A DNA stretch of 5,435 nt from an uncultured Pirellula sp. (GTDB lineage Bacteria > Planctomycetota > Planctomycetia > Pirellulales > Pirellulaceae), in NCBI GenBank assembly GCA_903837255.1, contig CAILTZ010000196.1:1-5435 (forward strand). The letters run 5' to 3'. Below, in pieces: positions 5,313-5,435 of the stretch (positions are counted from its first letter, which is position 1; every line of letters starts with the position of its first letter). The translations under genes and the position numbers were made by a program. The notes below the pieces were generated by a model that was given only the letters and a program-made list of their open reading frames with translations, was not told the DNA's origin and made no database searches.

Positions 5313-5435
5313 CTATGTCCGTCGTTGAATCTTTTTGCGAAGTTCTTCGGTCATCGCACGCAGTTGCTCGAGCGATCTACCCTGAAAAACTGCGGCATCA
5401 CTCACCGGACCACCGAGGATCTCCTGCAGAGTTTG
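5313..5435 (-). CDS. C-terminal end of an unidentified protein (cut by window edge)
   Basis: The minus strand is open for 40 codons from the right edge to a TAG at 5315-5313; the other two minus frames close within 12 codons. The visible end reads QTLQEILGGPVSDAAVFQGR, then a charged helix with LEQLRAMTEELRKKIQRR at the very C-terminus. A GRS-then-helix ending is loosely like small phage head-tail joining proteins of the gpW type, but that is a resemblance of pattern only and I do not assign it. The stop is two bases before the ATG that opens the YD-repeat remnant, so the two would be cotranscribed if expressed. It could also be one more fragment in a decayed region. Confidence 0.4.
   Translation of the reverse strand, partial: QTLQEILGGPVSDAAVFQGRSLEQLRAMTEELRKKIQRRT

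Noticed and set aside
5014..5328. Plus-strand open frame of 104 codons at the right end
   Set aside because: It lies opposite the recognisable YD-repeat remnant and shows no motif of its own.

Overview
The window reads as chromosomal DNA of a planctomycete, probably of the Pirellulaceae type. This is inferred from protein wording rather than from a marker gene. The YD-repeat remnant uses the YTYTxREW...LGxHHFRARWMSPSAGRFLxR phrase typical of planctomycete Rhs-like proteins. The ABC-F protein has the variant LDEPGNHLD motif, which I associate with that phylum from memory, and base composition looks moderate in GC.

Left part (1-1148). The N-terminus of an exported protein of unknown function runs off the left edge on the minus strand. 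A 164-base gap follows, holding a perfect 14-bp tandem duplication and a GC-rich hairpin, and then recR on the minus strand. recR is divergent from the next unit across a 166-base region that holds a candidate promoter and a 12-bp perfect palindrome.

Central part (1149-4464). Three plus-strand genes are packed as one probable operon: a compact ABC-F ribosome-associated ATPase, tsaE (the ATPase of t6A tRNA modification) and a ribokinase of the PfkB family. Gaps are 4 and about 18 bases, and the tsaE ribosome-binding site lies inside the end of the ABC-F gene. The first two genes both serve translation. The kinase supplies ribose 5-phosphate and has no obvious functional tie to them.

Right part (4465-5435). 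No intact gene is present. A strong hairpin probably ends the operon. It is followed by a roughly 177-base non-coding block that can fold into a chain of four hairpins and whose two ends resemble intergenic repeat sequences I recall from several bacterial phyla. The block lies close to the broken 3' end of a decayed Rhs/YD-repeat gene on the minus strand, which has lost internal segments and its reading frame. The right edge carries the last 40 codons of another minus-strand gene, whose stop lies 2 bases before the ATG that opens the remnant's frame. This accessory junction, with its structured repeat and Rhs debris, is the part most worth a second look. I found no convincing new multi-gene system in the window.
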